Assembly: GCA_034432655.1 (NCBI GenBank)
Contig: DAOUBP010000038.1
Location: 1-64,000, forward strand
Origin: DAOUBP01 sp034432655
GTDB taxonomy: Bacteria > Chloroflexota > Anaerolineae > CG2-30-64-16
Reading direction: 5' to 3'
Length of the DNA: 64,000 nt
A program made the translations under genes and the position numbers. The notes beneath the pieces were generated by a model. The model had not been told where the DNA came from, did no database searches, and saw only the letters and a list, made by a program, of their open reading frames with translations. Shown piece by piece: positions 30,209 through 39,067 of this stretch. Each line of letters starts with the position of its first letter. Within the stretch, counting starts at the first letter, position 1.

Positions 30209-30259
30209 ACGCCTCAGCGGGCCAACAATTGCAAAGGGACGACAGCAAGCCGATCAGCT

Positions 30260-30451
30260 TTACTTCTTTTCGCTTTCAACTTCGAAGACCGTTTCGCCTT
30301 TGTAGCTGCCGCAGTCCGGGCATGCATGATGGGGCAGGCGCAGGGCGCCGCACTGCGGGCATTTGACCAGATGGACAGGCGGCAGAGCGTCCTGCGAGCG
30401 CCGGCGATCGCGGCGGCCTTTGGACAGTTTTCGTTTTGGATGAGGTGGCAC
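30260..30451 (-). CDS. rpmF: 50S ribosomal protein L32
   Basis: The 63-aa protein reads PKRKLSKGRRDRRRSQ at the N-terminus and has the zinc-ribbon pairs CPQCG and CPDCG, as in the C+ form of L32. It follows DUF177 by 18 bases, the usual bacterial pairing. Confidence 0.95.
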   Translation of the reverse strand: MPPHPKRKLSKGRRDRRRSQDALPPVHLVKCPQCGALRLPHHACPDCGSYKGETVFEVESEKK

Positions 30452-30469
30452 GGTAAAAACTCCTTTTTC

Positions 30470-31027
30470 CTACGGATTCAAGTCTTTCAACAGATCTGCC
30501 AGGGCGGCCCAACGCGGGTCGGTCTCGCTCTGGCAGGTACATGGCCCTTCGTTCAAGTTCTGGCCGCACGTGGGACACAGCCCCTTGCAGTCCGGCCGGC
30601 ACAACACGTGCAGCGGCATCGCGATCAACGCGTCCTGGCGCAACACCTCGGCCAGGTCCAGGATGTGATGATCATCAATCCAAAGCGCCTGATCCTCTTC
30701 ATCAGGGACCAGCGCCTTGCCGGTGATGATGTCTACGGTCGGCGCGTAGACCTCTTCCAGGTCGAAGTCCAAGGCGATCTGGACCGGCTCCAGGCAACGG
30801 GCACAGGCTGCGGTCACAGTGGCCGACATGTGCCCCCGGGCCAGGATGCCGGTGTTGGTGTGCACCAGGCGGACAGAGCCTGCCAGGACGGCCTCGGGCA
30901 CTGTCTCCAATCCGACGGCCAGCTCAGGAGCCAGCTGATACAGGTCCACCTCGAACGCAGCAGTGCGTGAAGCGCCCAGCGGGTCTCGCAGCAGCCCTGC
31001 GACGTTAAATCTCAGTTGGTCAAACAC
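30470..31027 (-). CDS. DUF177 protein (YceD/large ribosomal RNA accumulation family)
   Basis: With GTG 31027 the protein is 185 aa, beginning VFDQLRFNVAGLLRDPLG as in relatives; a longer frame to 31117 would run through a terminator-like hairpin. Cys-rich landmarks are ACARCLEPV near the middle and CRPDCKGLCPTCGQNLN near the C-terminus. The E. coli relative YceD affects 23S rRNA accumulation and is encoded before rpmF, as here. Confidence 0.85.
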   Translation of the reverse strand: MFDQLRFNVAGLLRDPLGASRTAAFEVDLYQLAPELAVGLETVPEAVLAGSVRLVHTNTGILARGHMSATVTAACARCLEPVQIALDFDLEEVYAPTVDIITGKALVPDEEDQALWIDDHHILDLAEVLRQDALIAMPLHVLCRPDCKGLCPTCGQNLNEGPCTCQSETDPRWAALADLLKDLNP

Positions 31028-31044
31028 GATTGATATCTTTGTCC

Positions 31045-31088
31045 TGAAAATACAGGCGCCCGGGCTTGCCCGGGAGAGCACCGGGCGC
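31045..31088 (-). terminator. Probable intrinsic terminator upstream of DUF177
   Basis: On the - strand the GCGCCCGG/CCGGGCGC stem with an inner CCCGGG/CCCGGG hairpin is followed by CCTGTATTTTC. It would end transcripts coming from coaD and the coiled-coil gene, so DUF177-rpmF-fab may have its own promoter. Confidence 0.5.
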
Positions 31089-31130
31089 GCGAGTGCCAAG
31101 CGGCCATTATAGGCCACAGGAAAATCCCTG

Positions 31131-31601
31131 TCAAGAACGGGGCTTTGTGTCTGTTGGCTCGTCAGCGTTGTGCGTCAGCGCCCTTTGGCCGGCCTGAACT
31201 TCACGCAGGATGCGGAGCAGCCGCGCTTCCAATGCGCTGAGCTGGTTGATAACGTACTGGTCGGTCTCGGCCCGCAGCGCAGCCGCTTTGCGTTCGGCCT
31301 CTTGCTGGATGTCGCGTGCCCGCTGGCGGGCAGCCTGCACCATCCCTTGTTCGTCCAGGCGCGCGTTGACCTGGGCTTGGGCATCTTCGATGATGCGCCG
31401 GGCCTGGGCCCGGGCTTCGGCCAGGATGCGATCGCGCTCGCCGGCGATGCGCTGGCCCATGCGCAGTTCGTCGGGGACCGCAGCGCGCATCTCTTCGATC
31501 AACCGCCGGAGTGCAGCTTCGTCCATCAGGATTTTGTTGCCGACCGGCATGCGGATGGCATTCTCCGTCAGTCGCTCCAATTCATCAATTAACGCTTGCA
31601 T
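31131..31601 (-). CDS. Coiled-coil protein of unknown function, 156 aa
   Basis: Residues 1-50 are a conserved-looking head (LIDELERLTENAIRMPVGNKILMDEAALRRLIEEMR). Residues 60-140 form a continuous Ala/Arg/Glu/Gln-rich coiled coil resembling DivIVA or ATP-synthase stalk helices. No membrane segment or catalytic motif. It follows coaD by 36 bases. Proteins of this layout occur next to coaD and recG in Chloroflexota, from memory. Confidence 0.7.
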   Translation of the reverse strand: MQALIDELERLTENAIRMPVGNKILMDEAALRRLIEEMRAAVPDELRMGQRIAGERDRILAEARAQARRIIEDAQAQVNARLDEQGMVQAARQRARDIQQEAERKAAALRAETDQYVINQLSALEARLLRILREVQAGQRALTHNADEPTDTKPRS

Positions 31602-31637
31602 GTTTCCTCCCCGGCCGGGCGCAGGTAAACGGGAAAT

Positions 31638-32159
31638 TCAATCGCGTGACGTACGAATAGGCACCGCCGTGGTCTCCGTAATGCCGTCGAAACGGGCCTG
31701 CAAGGCGTCCAATACCGCTTGCGGGGCCAGATGCGACACATCTCCGCCCAGCAAAGCGATCTCCTTGAGAATCGAAGAGCTGAGGTACGCGTGTTCCAGG
31801 CTGGTCATCAGGCAAACGAATTCGATATCGGGCGCCAGTTTTTTGTTGGTCAGAGCCATCTGGAACTCGAACTCAAAGTCCGAGATGGCGCGCAGGCCGC
31901 GCACCAATACCCGCGCGCCTATCTCCCGGGCACATGTCACCGTCAGCCCGCGATACGGGATCACCCGGACATTAGGCAGATGATGCAGGGCTTGCTGTGC
32001 CAACGCCACGCGTTGGGCAGTATCGAACGTCAAGGTCTTAGGGGGGCTATCATACACGCCGATAACCAGCTCGTCGAACAGGCTGGCCGCGCGCGTGGCG
32101 ATATCCACGTGGCCGTTGTGGATCGGGTCAAACGTGCCGGGATAAAGTGCTCGGATCAT
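31638..32159 (-). CDS. coaD: Pantetheine-phosphate adenylyltransferase
   Basis: It catalyses the penultimate step of CoA synthesis. The 173-aa protein starts RALYPGTFDPIHNGHVDIATRA with the nucleotidyltransferase HxGH motif, and has VRGLRAISDFEFEFQMA and the C-terminal YLSSSILKEIALLGGDVSHL. ATG 32159 lies 18 bases after the recG stop. Confidence 0.94.
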   Translation of the reverse strand: MIRALYPGTFDPIHNGHVDIATRAASLFDELVIGVYDSPPKTLTFDTAQRVALAQQALHHLPNVRVIPYRGLTVTCAREIGARVLVRGLRAISDFEFEFQMALTNKKLAPDIEFVCLMTSLEHAYLSSSILKEIALLGGDVSHLAPQAVLDALQARFDGITETTAVPIRTSRD

Positions 32160-32176
32160 CTTGTCTCTCGGCGTCC

Positions 32177-34789
32177 TCAACTGATATCTCCTGCGCCTTG
32201 CCAGAATTCGGCTACGCGCGCTGCCAGGTTGTGATGCTCCGGCCGCACCAGGCCGGGATCAGCAGCAAACAGCTTCTGGGCCGCGTTGCGGGCTTCTTCC
32301 AGGGTGCGCAGGTCGCTGAGCTGGGCTGTGCGCAGGGGGGGCAGGCCGCTTTGTCGGGTGCCGAAGAAATCGCCGGGGCCGCGCAGCTCCAGGTCAATTT
32401 GTGCCAGGGCAAAACCGTCGGTCGTGTTTTCCAACGCCTGTAACCGTCTGCGGCTATCGCCTTCGGCTGCATCTGAGATCAGGATGCAGTATGACGGGTG
32501 TTCCCCGCGGCCCACCCGGCCCCGAAACTGGTGGAGCTGGGCCAGGCCGAAACGTTCGGCGCTTTCGATCAGGATCACGGTGGCATTGGGCACGTCAATC
32601 CCCACCTCGACCACGGCCGTGGCGACCAGGATGTCGCTTTCGCCGGCGGCAAATGCCCGCATGACCCGATCCTTTTCGTCGGCTTTCAGGCGGCCGTGCA
32701 GCAGGGCCACCCGTAAGTCCGGGAAGATCACCTGTTGCAGCCGGGTGTATTCCTCCACCGCGGCTTTAGCATCGGTGGTCTCCGACTCCTCGACCAGGGG
32801 ATAGATGATGAACGCCTGGTGCCCCGCCTGCACCTGACGGCGGATGAACCCGTAGGCACGCTCCCGCTCGGTAGAGGTAAGCCATTTGGTCTTGACGGGG
32901 GTGCGCCCCGCAGGCATTTCATCAATGACCGAGATATCCAGGTCGCCGTAGATGGTCAGCGCCAACGAGCGCGGGATGGGGGTGGCGCTCATCACCAGCA
33001 TGTGCGGCTGGATGGGGCGGCTGCTGCCCGCGAAGTTGCGCTGGCGCAAGGCCGCGCGCTGTTCCACGCCGAAACGATGTTGTTCGTCCACCACCGCCAC
33101 CGCCAGGTTACGGAAGGTGACCCCGCGCTGGATCAGGGCGTGCGTGCCCACCACGATATCGGCCTCGCCGGTGGCAATGGCAGCCAGGGCCTCCTCACGC
33201 TCCGCCGTGCGCAGGCCGCCGGTGAGCAAGACCACCCGGACCGGCCGGTTTTTCAACGGATGTTTCAGCCGCTCGAAAAGGCGGGCAAAGGAGCGGGCAT
33301 GTTGTTCCGCCAGGATCTCTGTGGGCGCCATAATGGCGCCTTGTTTGCCGTCGGCCACGGCGAACCACAGCGCGGCCGCGGCCACCACCGTCTTGCCCGA
33401 GCCCACATCCCCTTGCAGCAGCCGGCTCATGGGCCTGTCTTTGCGCAGGTCATCGGCGATCTGCGCCAGGGCGCGACGTTGGGCTTGGGTGAGCGAGAAC
33501 GGCAACGCGGCCAGGAAGGCAGCCTCGGCGGCGGGATCGGCCGGCAACGGCGCAGCGGGAGTGCCGCGGAAGTGCTGGCGGGCCGAGAGGAAGCCGAGTT
33601 GCAACAGCAGGAATTCATCGAAGCTCAGCCGGCGATGGGCAGCGGCCAGCATCTCGCGGCTGTCGGGGAAGTGGATTTGGGTCAGCGCCTGGGCCAACGG
33701 CAACAACTGGTACTCGCGGCGCACGGCCTCGGGCAAAAAGTCGGGAACTTCAGCGGCCCACGTTTTCACCGCCCGATCCATCACCCGGCGCAGCCACGGC
33801 GCGGAAAGCCCCTCGGTCAGCGGATATACCGGCACCAACCGGCCCGTGCTCACCTGGTTGCGGTCCAACGGCTCGAAGGACGGGTGGCGCATGGTGGGCA
33901 CGCCCCGGTAGCTGTCCACTTTGCCGCTGAACGCGTAAGCGTGGCCGATGTGCAACTGGCGTTCGATGAAGGGTGCGAACCACGTCATCTCCATCTCGCC
34001 CGTGCCGTCGCCGACGCGAGCCGTGACCAGACGGCGCTCCTCACCGATGGGCCGGCTCTTGATCTCCCACACCGTGCCGATGACCGTTACCTCTTCGCCC
34101 CAGCGCAGCTGCGCGATGGTACGCAGGTTGCTGTAATCCTCATAGCGGCGCGGTAGCAGGTAGAGCAGATCGCGCACGGTGCGAACGCCCAGCTTGCCCA
34201 GTTTTTGGGCAAAGCCGGGACCGACGCCGGGCAAACGCGTCACCGGCGCGTCGAGCCCCGTGCCGGGTGCAGTGGGACGCGGCGTCAATACCGGCCGGGC
34301 CACGGCTTCCGGCTCCGGTGGTGGGGGTTCAACCGGTTGGGGGGCCGGAGGCGGCTCACCAGGGGCCACGCTGACCGGCTTGCTCAGGGCCGGGCCGAAC
34401 CCCTCCCGGCCGCGGGAGGGTGGCTTTTCTGCGAGTGCTCCAGAAGGCGGCCGGGGCGCAGCCTCCGCGGGCGGAAGCGACGGTTCCGGCGCCGGAGGGG
34501 CCGGCGCCTCGGCGGCCGGGGCCGGCCCGCTGCTCAGGTCACGGGCCCGGCGCTCCACTTCTTCAATGATCCTCTCGCGCGCAGCCGGCTCCTCAATCAC
34601 CGCGTAGCCAAGCAACAGAGCCACGATCTGGCTGACGGCTTCTGGGTTGCCCAGCTCGGCGCGCGCGTCCGTCTCCCATCGGCTGACGAATTTGTCTAAC
34701 CCGCCGATGACAGCTTTGTTGCGATAACCCTGCTTTTTCTCCAGGGCCAGGATCTTCAGGAGACGGGCAAGTACGCTCTCTGTGTTCAT
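32177..34789 (-). CDS. recG: ATP-dependent DNA helicase RecG with N-terminal extension
   Basis: An SF2 helicase that remodels stalled forks and Holliday junctions. Residues 1-95 are a helical domain not found in E. coli RecG; residues 96-185 are a Pro/Ala/Glu-rich linker. From about 190 are the helix-hairpin and wedge OB domain (LPGVGPGFAQKLGKLGV...LYLLPRRYEDYS). The helicase core includes GDVGSGKTVVAAAA (Walker A), a DEQHRFG box, MSATPIPRSLALT and RGRVGRGEHPSYC. Length is 870 aa against about 690 for E. coli. GTG/ATG alternatives were not needed. Confidence 0.93.
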   Translation of the reverse strand: MNTESVLARLLKILALEKKQGYRNKAVIGGLDKFVSRWETDARAELGNPEAVSQIVALLLGYAVIEEPAARERIIEEVERRARDLSSGPAPAAEAPAPPAPEPSLPPAEAAPRPPSGALAEKPPSRGREGFGPALSKPVSVAPGEPPPAPQPVEPPPPEPEAVARPVLTPRPTAPGTGLDAPVTRLPGVGPGFAQKLGKLGVRTVRDLLYLLPRRYEDYSNLRTIAQLRWGEEVTVIGTVWEIKSRPIGEERRLVTARVGDGTGEMEMTWFAPFIERQLHIGHAYAFSGKVDSYRGVPTMRHPSFEPLDRNQVSTGRLVPVYPLTEGLSAPWLRRVMDRAVKTWAAEVPDFLPEAVRREYQLLPLAQALTQIHFPDSREMLAAAHRRLSFDEFLLLQLGFLSARQHFRGTPAAPLPADPAAEAAFLAALPFSLTQAQRRALAQIADDLRKDRPMSRLLQGDVGSGKTVVAAAALWFAVADGKQGAIMAPTEILAEQHARSFARLFERLKHPLKNRPVRVVLLTGGLRTAEREEALAAIATGEADIVVGTHALIQRGVTFRNLAVAVVDEQHRFGVEQRAALRQRNFAGSSRPIQPHMLVMSATPIPRSLALTIYGDLDISVIDEMPAGRTPVKTKWLTSTERERAYGFIRRQVQAGHQAFIIYPLVEESETTDAKAAVEEYTRLQQVIFPDLRVALLHGRLKADEKDRVMRAFAAGESDILVATAVVEVGIDVPNATVILIESAERFGLAQLHQFRGRVGRGEHPSYCILISDAAEGDSRRRLQALENTTDGFALAQIDLELRGPGDFFGTRQSGLPPLRTAQLSDLRTLEEARNAAQKLFAADPGLVRPEHHNLAARVAEFWQGAGDIS

Positions 34790-34808
34790 GCGCTGGCAGA
34801 TTTGCGGT

Positions 34809-35657
34809 TCAGGATGTGCCTTCGTAGACCATGATACCCAAGGCCCGGGGGCCGATGTGCACGGCCAGCGAAGGCGTATAGCCGATCACCGGGAAATCCC
34901 GGTTGGGATAGGTGGCCTCCAGGCGCTCCAGCAGTTGGGCAGCTTCGGCATTGAAGTCGTTTTGCACGATGTAAAGTTGCTTGATGCGCGAGAATTCTAT
35001 GATGAAGTCATAGAACTTGTCAATGGCGAACGAATAGCTGCGCGTCTTTTCAATCGGGATCAGCTCGCCGTCTTCCATCGTTGAGATGGGCCGCAGGCCC
35101 AACATCGTGCCCAACAGGGTCTGCGCGGGGCCCAGGCGCCCCCAATCCTCCAGGTACTTCAAGCTGTCGGACAGGAAAAGCGCGTAGATGCGCGGGATCA
35201 TGCTGCGTACGATCTTCACGATCTCGGTTTGTGAGGCGCCGTCTGAAGCAGCCTTGGCCGCAGCTTCCACGATAAGCCCCAGGCCGATGGAGGTGGTCAG
35301 GCTGTCTATGACGATGATGCGCTGCCGGCCCATGAAGCTGCGGGCGGCGCGCTCTGCAACCTCGACTACGTCGTGCAAGGCCCGGGAGGTGTGGATGCAC
35401 ACCACGCTGTCGGTGGTTTGGCCCAGCCGGCTGAAGACTGCCTGCATCTGGCTCAACGTCGGCGGCCTGACGGCGACCTGGCTGCTGTCCTGGACCATAT
35501 GACGGAAGAACGTCTCATCAGTCCGGTTGATCTGCTCCAGGTAGGTCCGGTTGCCCACCTGGAGGTTCATCGGGACCACCTCGATCTTATAACGCGTGAT
35601 CAGGACGGGATCGGGCAGATACGCGCCGCTGTCGGTAACGATTCTGACTTTCGCCAA
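34809..35657 (-). CDS. DegV/FakB family fatty-acid-binding protein
   Basis: The 282-aa protein starts VRIVTDSGAYLP and has the two-domain DegV landmarks VRPPTLSQMQAVF, CIHTSRALHDVVEVA, SLTTSIGLGLIVEAA and the C-terminal IGYTPSLAVHIGPRALGIMV. FakB proteins bind fatty acids and present them to the FakA kinase. The FakA-like gene lies immediately upstream (57 bases), fitting a fatty-acid kinase pair. Confidence 0.88.
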   Translation of the reverse strand: MAKVRIVTDSGAYLPDPVLITRYKIEVVPMNLQVGNRTYLEQINRTDETFFRHMVQDSSQVAVRPPTLSQMQAVFSRLGQTTDSVVCIHTSRALHDVVEVAERAARSFMGRQRIIVIDSLTTSIGLGLIVEAAAKAASDGASQTEIVKIVRSMIPRIYALFLSDSLKYLEDWGRLGPAQTLLGTMLGLRPISTMEDGELIPIEKTRSYSFAIDKFYDFIIEFSRIKQLYIVQNDFNAEAAQLLERLEATYPNRDFPVIGYTPSLAVHIGPRALGIMVYEGTS

Positions 35658-35714
35658 TGTCGGCCTCGCAATCTCAAGGATAGTGTTGTCGGCGAGTATG
35701 CGATTGCAGATCGG

Positions 35715-37490
35715 CTATTCCACCGAGATGATGTAATGATAGTACGGCTGGCCGCCTTCGACACACTCGATCTCTTGATCGGGATAGAGCTCGCGCAGCT
35801 CAGCCTGGAGTGCCTGGGCCTGGGCCGCCGTCACCGGTTCCCCGTAGTACAGGGTGATCACCTCCAGCTCGTCCGCGTGCATTTGCTCCAGCAAGGTTTT
35901 CACCACGGCTTCGGGGGTGGGCCCTGTGGCGGTGAGCTGATCGTTCAAGAGGCCGATCACATCCCCGGCGTGTACCTCGATGCCGTCAAACCGGGCGTCG
36001 TGCACGGCGATGGTCACTTCGCCCGTCTGGACGTTATCCAACGCCGAGGTCATCATCGCGGCATTTTGCTGCAAGTCGGCATGGGGGTTATAGGCCAGCA
36101 GCGCGCTGATGCCCTGGGGGATGCTCTTGCTGGGGATGACGGTGACAGTCTTGCCCTCGGCGGCGGCCAGCACCTGGGCTTGTTGGGCCGCCATGAGAAT
36201 GTTGCCGTTGTTGGGCAGCAAAAGCACCTCGGACATCGGCAGGCGGTTGATGGCATCCAGCAGGTCTTGGGTGCTGGGATTCATGGTCTGTCCGCCCGGC
36301 ACAACGCAATGAGTGCCCAGGCTCAGGAACACCTGGGCCAGGCCGTTGCCGGGCACTACGGCGACGATGCCGGGGCCTTCGCCGGCCCCTTCAGTGTTGC
36401 ACAGCGGTTGTGGCTCACTCTCGGCGACGGCTGGCGCGGCCGACGGGGCCTCTGCCGTCGCAAAGCGAGGTGGCAGCGGATCATACCCGGCCGGCATCTC
36501 GGGGATGTGCATGTCATCCATATTCTCGACCACGACATCGGTCACGAAGCCCAAGCTGACGGCGTAGGAGAGCACTTTGCCGGGATCGGGCACATGGACG
36601 TGGACCTTGACCAGATTCTGGTCCCCTTCGACCAGGGGACAATCCCCCATCGCGGTGATCTGTTCGCGGATGGCAGCCACATCCAGCCGTTCCCCTTCGA
36701 CCAGGAACTGCACATCGAAGCCATAGACCAGGGGCGGCAACGGACGGCGGCCCTTTACCGCCGCGCGTGGGGGCGCGGCCGGGACAGCCACGGCCGGCGC
36801 GGCCGCTTTTTCGCCGGTGAGCGCGCGGTACATCCCCTCCAGGATGAAGAAGAGGCCCTTGCCGCCGCTGTCTACCTTACCGGCCTGCTTGAGCACGGGC
36901 AGGAGGTTGGGAGTGTTGATGACCGCTTCATCGGCGGCGCGCACGACGCGCTCCAAGATGAACCGGATGTCGTCCTCCAGTTGGGCAGCGCTCTCCGCAG
37001 CCGCAGCCGCTTCTTTGATCACGGTCAGGATGGTGCCTTCGACCGGCCGGTTTACACCTTTGTACGCCACCCGGCTCCCTTCGCTCAGGGCCGCGGCCAG
37101 GGCCGGACCGGTCAGGGTAACCTGGTCCCCCAGGCTGCGCGCGATGCCGCGCAGGATCTGCGACAGGATCACGCCAGAGTTGCCGCGCGCACCCATGAGC
37201 GCGCCATGGGCGACCGCCCTGGCAACCTCGCTCACGCTGTGGAGGTGTTCATCGGTGATCTCCCGACACGCCGACTTCATGGTCAACAGCATATTGGTCC
37301 CCGTGTCCCCATCGGGCACGGGGAAGACGTTAAGCGCGTTGACGATTTCGTGATGTTGATCCAGCCAGTCCAGTCCGGCCAGGAGCAAATCACGCCACTG
37401 GGTGCCGGTCAGGCTCAGGATCGGCCCACCGGCGGGCGCGGGCTGTGGGTTCATAGTAGTAGAGCCGGTTCGACTTTCTACTGCAGTCAA
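35715..37490 (-). CDS. Fatty acid kinase FakA-like (DAK2 domain, YloV family)
   Basis: The 591-aa protein has an N-terminal DAK2 domain (NALNVFPVPDGDTGTNM with metal-binding Asp, ARGNSGVILSQILRG, DSGGKGLFFILEG) and a C-terminal DegV-like region (VVPGNGLAQVF..., LPNNGNILMAAQQA). I choose the TTG start at 37490 because GGAGGAAAG sits 8 bases upstream; ATG 37454 has no RBS. It follows the second asp23 gene by 34 bases. It phosphorylates fatty acids bound to the neighbouring FakB. Confidence 0.88.
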   Translation of the reverse strand: MTAVESRTGSTTMNPQPAPAGGPILSLTGTQWRDLLLAGLDWLDQHHEIVNALNVFPVPDGDTGTNMLLTMKSACREITDEHLHSVSEVARAVAHGALMGARGNSGVILSQILRGIARSLGDQVTLTGPALAAALSEGSRVAYKGVNRPVEGTILTVIKEAAAAAESAAQLEDDIRFILERVVRAADEAVINTPNLLPVLKQAGKVDSGGKGLFFILEGMYRALTGEKAAAPAVAVPAAPPRAAVKGRRPLPPLVYGFDVQFLVEGERLDVAAIREQITAMGDCPLVEGDQNLVKVHVHVPDPGKVLSYAVSLGFVTDVVVENMDDMHIPEMPAGYDPLPPRFATAEAPSAAPAVAESEPQPLCNTEGAGEGPGIVAVVPGNGLAQVFLSLGTHCVVPGGQTMNPSTQDLLDAINRLPMSEVLLLPNNGNILMAAQQAQVLAAAEGKTVTVIPSKSIPQGISALLAYNPHADLQQNAAMMTSALDNVQTGEVTIAVHDARFDGIEVHAGDVIGLLNDQLTATGPTPEAVVKTLLEQMHADELEVITLYYGEPVTAAQAQALQAELRELYPDQEIECVEGGQPYYHYIISVE

Positions 37491-37524
37491 CGTTACTTTC
37501 CTCCGCTAACAAAACTTCGTCTCT

Positions 37525-37887
37525 TCATTCCTTGTCACCGTTGGGCATTCGCAATCCCTGGACGTGGACGTTGACCTCAGCGACCGGCAGGCCCAGCGTC
37601 TGCTCCAGCGCGTACTTCACGCCGTTCATCACGCCATGCGCCACCTCGGAGATACGCGTGCCGTACTGGATAATCACATAGAGGTCCACAATCACCTGAC
37701 CATCCCGCACCTGGACATCTATCCCGCGATGCCATTTGTCGGGCTGCAGCAGGTCGGCCAGGCCGTCAATCAGGTTCTTGTTGGCCATGCCGACGACGCC
37801 GTAACACCGCAGGACCGCTTCGCCCGCGATGGCGGCGATGGCATGGGGTGAGATCTCGATTCGCCCTGCTTTCTTCTCTTCAACCAT
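37525..37887 (-). CDS. Asp23/Gls24 family protein (second copy)
   Basis: Start ATG 37887 with GGAGGAG upstream. The 120-aa protein reads GRIEISPHAIAAIAGEAVLRCYGVVG at the N-terminus and VAEVNVHVQGLRM at the end, the standard Asp23 pattern. The asp23-fakA-fakB order is widely conserved in bacteria. Confidence 0.88.
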   Translation of the reverse strand: MVEEKKAGRIEISPHAIAAIAGEAVLRCYGVVGMANKNLIDGLADLLQPDKWHRGIDVQVRDGQVIVDLYVIIQYGTRISEVAHGVMNGVKYALEQTLGLPVAEVNVHVQGLRMPNGDKE

Positions 37888-37940
37888 AAAACGACTCCTC
37901 CGCAAGGGTACACGGGCCATCACCAACGATGACGTGCTGT

Positions 37941-37969
37941 TTGCGTCTTTTGGCCGGTTGTGGTATGAT
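37941..37969 (+). promoter_or_regulatory. Promoter of rpmB
   Basis: TTGCGT (37941-37946) and TATGAT (37964-37969) are spaced by 17 bases in the divergent gap, about 80 bases upstream of the rpmB start. Confidence 0.6.
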
Positions 37970-38050
37970 CAGTTCCGCTGTGGCCGGGCCTGTGAGGCTC
38001 GGTCGCCATTTGTCTGATGACTTTGAGCACTCACAAGGGAGAATGTACTG

Positions 38051-38233
38051 ATGGCTAAATGTCAAATCTGCGGTAAGGGGCCACAGTTCGGGCATAATGT
38101 CAGCCACTCAATGCGCCACACCAAGCGCCGCTGGAATGTGAACATCCAGCATATGCGTCTGTCGGTGGACGGCCGAGAGCAGCGGATTTATGTCTGTGCC
38201 AAGTGCATCAAAACGATGCAGAAGGCCGGTTGA
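38051..38233 (+). CDS. rpmB: 50S ribosomal protein L28
   Basis: The 60-aa protein has MAKCQICGKGPQFGHNVSHSM at the start (CxxC pair), SHSMRHTKRRWNVNIQ and a second Cys pair VCAKCIKTM at the end. AAGGGAGAA upstream serves as RBS. It is a single-gene unit transcribed away from the asp23 operon. Confidence 0.95.
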   Translation: MAKCQICGKGPQFGHNVSHSMRHTKRRWNVNIQHMRLSVDGREQRIYVCAKCIKTMQKAG

Positions 38234-38259
38234 AACGCTCCTGTCCATCCAGGCAGGCG

Positions 38260-38288
38260 GCCGGCGGCAACGCCGGCTGTTTGCTTTT
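38260..38288 (+). terminator. Terminator of rpmB
   Basis: Stem GCCGGCG/CGCCGGC with a GCAA loop, followed by TGTTTGCTTTT. It abuts the 3' end of rpe on the other strand. Confidence 0.75.
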
Positions 38289-38949
38289 AAAGGCCCTGTA
38301 CTGCCTTGCGCAAGGCAGCGATGCCCGCTGCGATCCCCTCAGGATGGCCGAATACCGCAGTGCCGGCCACCAGTACACGCGCGCCGGCGGCCACAATGGC
38401 CGGCGCCGTGTGTGACTCGATCCCCCCATCTACTTCGATTTCTACCGCCAGTCCGGCCTCCCGGATCATCTCTGCCAGCCGCGCCACCTTGGCCGTCATG
38501 CTGGGGATGAAGGTCTGCCCGCCGAAGCCGGGATTAACGGTCATCACCAATACCTGTTCCACATACGGCAGCGCCTCGCGCAACGTTTCCAGCGAGGTGG
38601 CTGGGTTCAGTGTCACCCCGGGCCGCGCACCCAATTCCCGGATGGATTGCAAGGTGCGATGCAGATGGGGACAGGTCTCTACATGCACGGTGATGATGCT
38701 GGCGCCGGCCTGCGCAAAGTCATCCAGGTAGCGCTCGGGCTGCTCGATCATCAAGTGCACGTCCAACGGCAAGGTTGTAACACGGCGCAGCGCCGCGACC
38801 ACCGGCGGCCCGACGGTAATGTTGGGGACAAAATGACCGTCCATCACATCCACATGGATGTAATCGGCGCCGGCAGCCTCGGCGGCCTGCACGGCCGCGC
38901 CCAACGCTGCGAAATCGGCGGCCAGGATGGATGGCGCGATCTTGATCAC
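38287..38949 (-). CDS. rpe: Ribulose-phosphate 3-epimerase
   Basis: A TIM-barrel enzyme of the pentose phosphate pathway. The 220-aa protein has APSILAADFAALG, HVDVMDGHFVPNITVGP (metal ligands), LDVHLMIEQPERY, MTVNPGFGGQTFI and the closing VDGGI. Start is GTG 38949 with GGAGG upstream. Confidence 0.94.
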   Translation of the reverse strand: MIKIAPSILAADFAALGAAVQAAEAAGADYIHVDVMDGHFVPNITVGPPVVAALRRVTTLPLDVHLMIEQPERYLDDFAQAGASIITVHVETCPHLHRTLQSIRELGARPGVTLNPATSLETLREALPYVEQVLVMTVNPGFGGQTFIPSMTAKVARLAEMIREAGLAVEIEVDGGIESHTAPAIVAAGARVLVAGTAVFGHPEGIAAGIAALRKAVQGL

Positions 38950-39067
38950 CCGCTAACCTCCAGGAATTCCGGTCATGACACAGCAGAGCCGAACACACAC
39001 GGTCCGGCTCTCGAATGCGCCCAATCATACAACGGAATGAGGGATTTGGCAAAGCGGAAAACGCCGT

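Noticed and set aside
34179..34607. Open frame antisense to the recG linker
   Set aside because: A shadow of the Pro/Ala-rich recG segment; high GC keeps the opposite strand open.
35373..37574. 733-codon + strand frame opposite fakA
   Set aside because: Antisense to two well-supported genes (degV, fakA); composition lacks protein-like motifs and there is no RBS.
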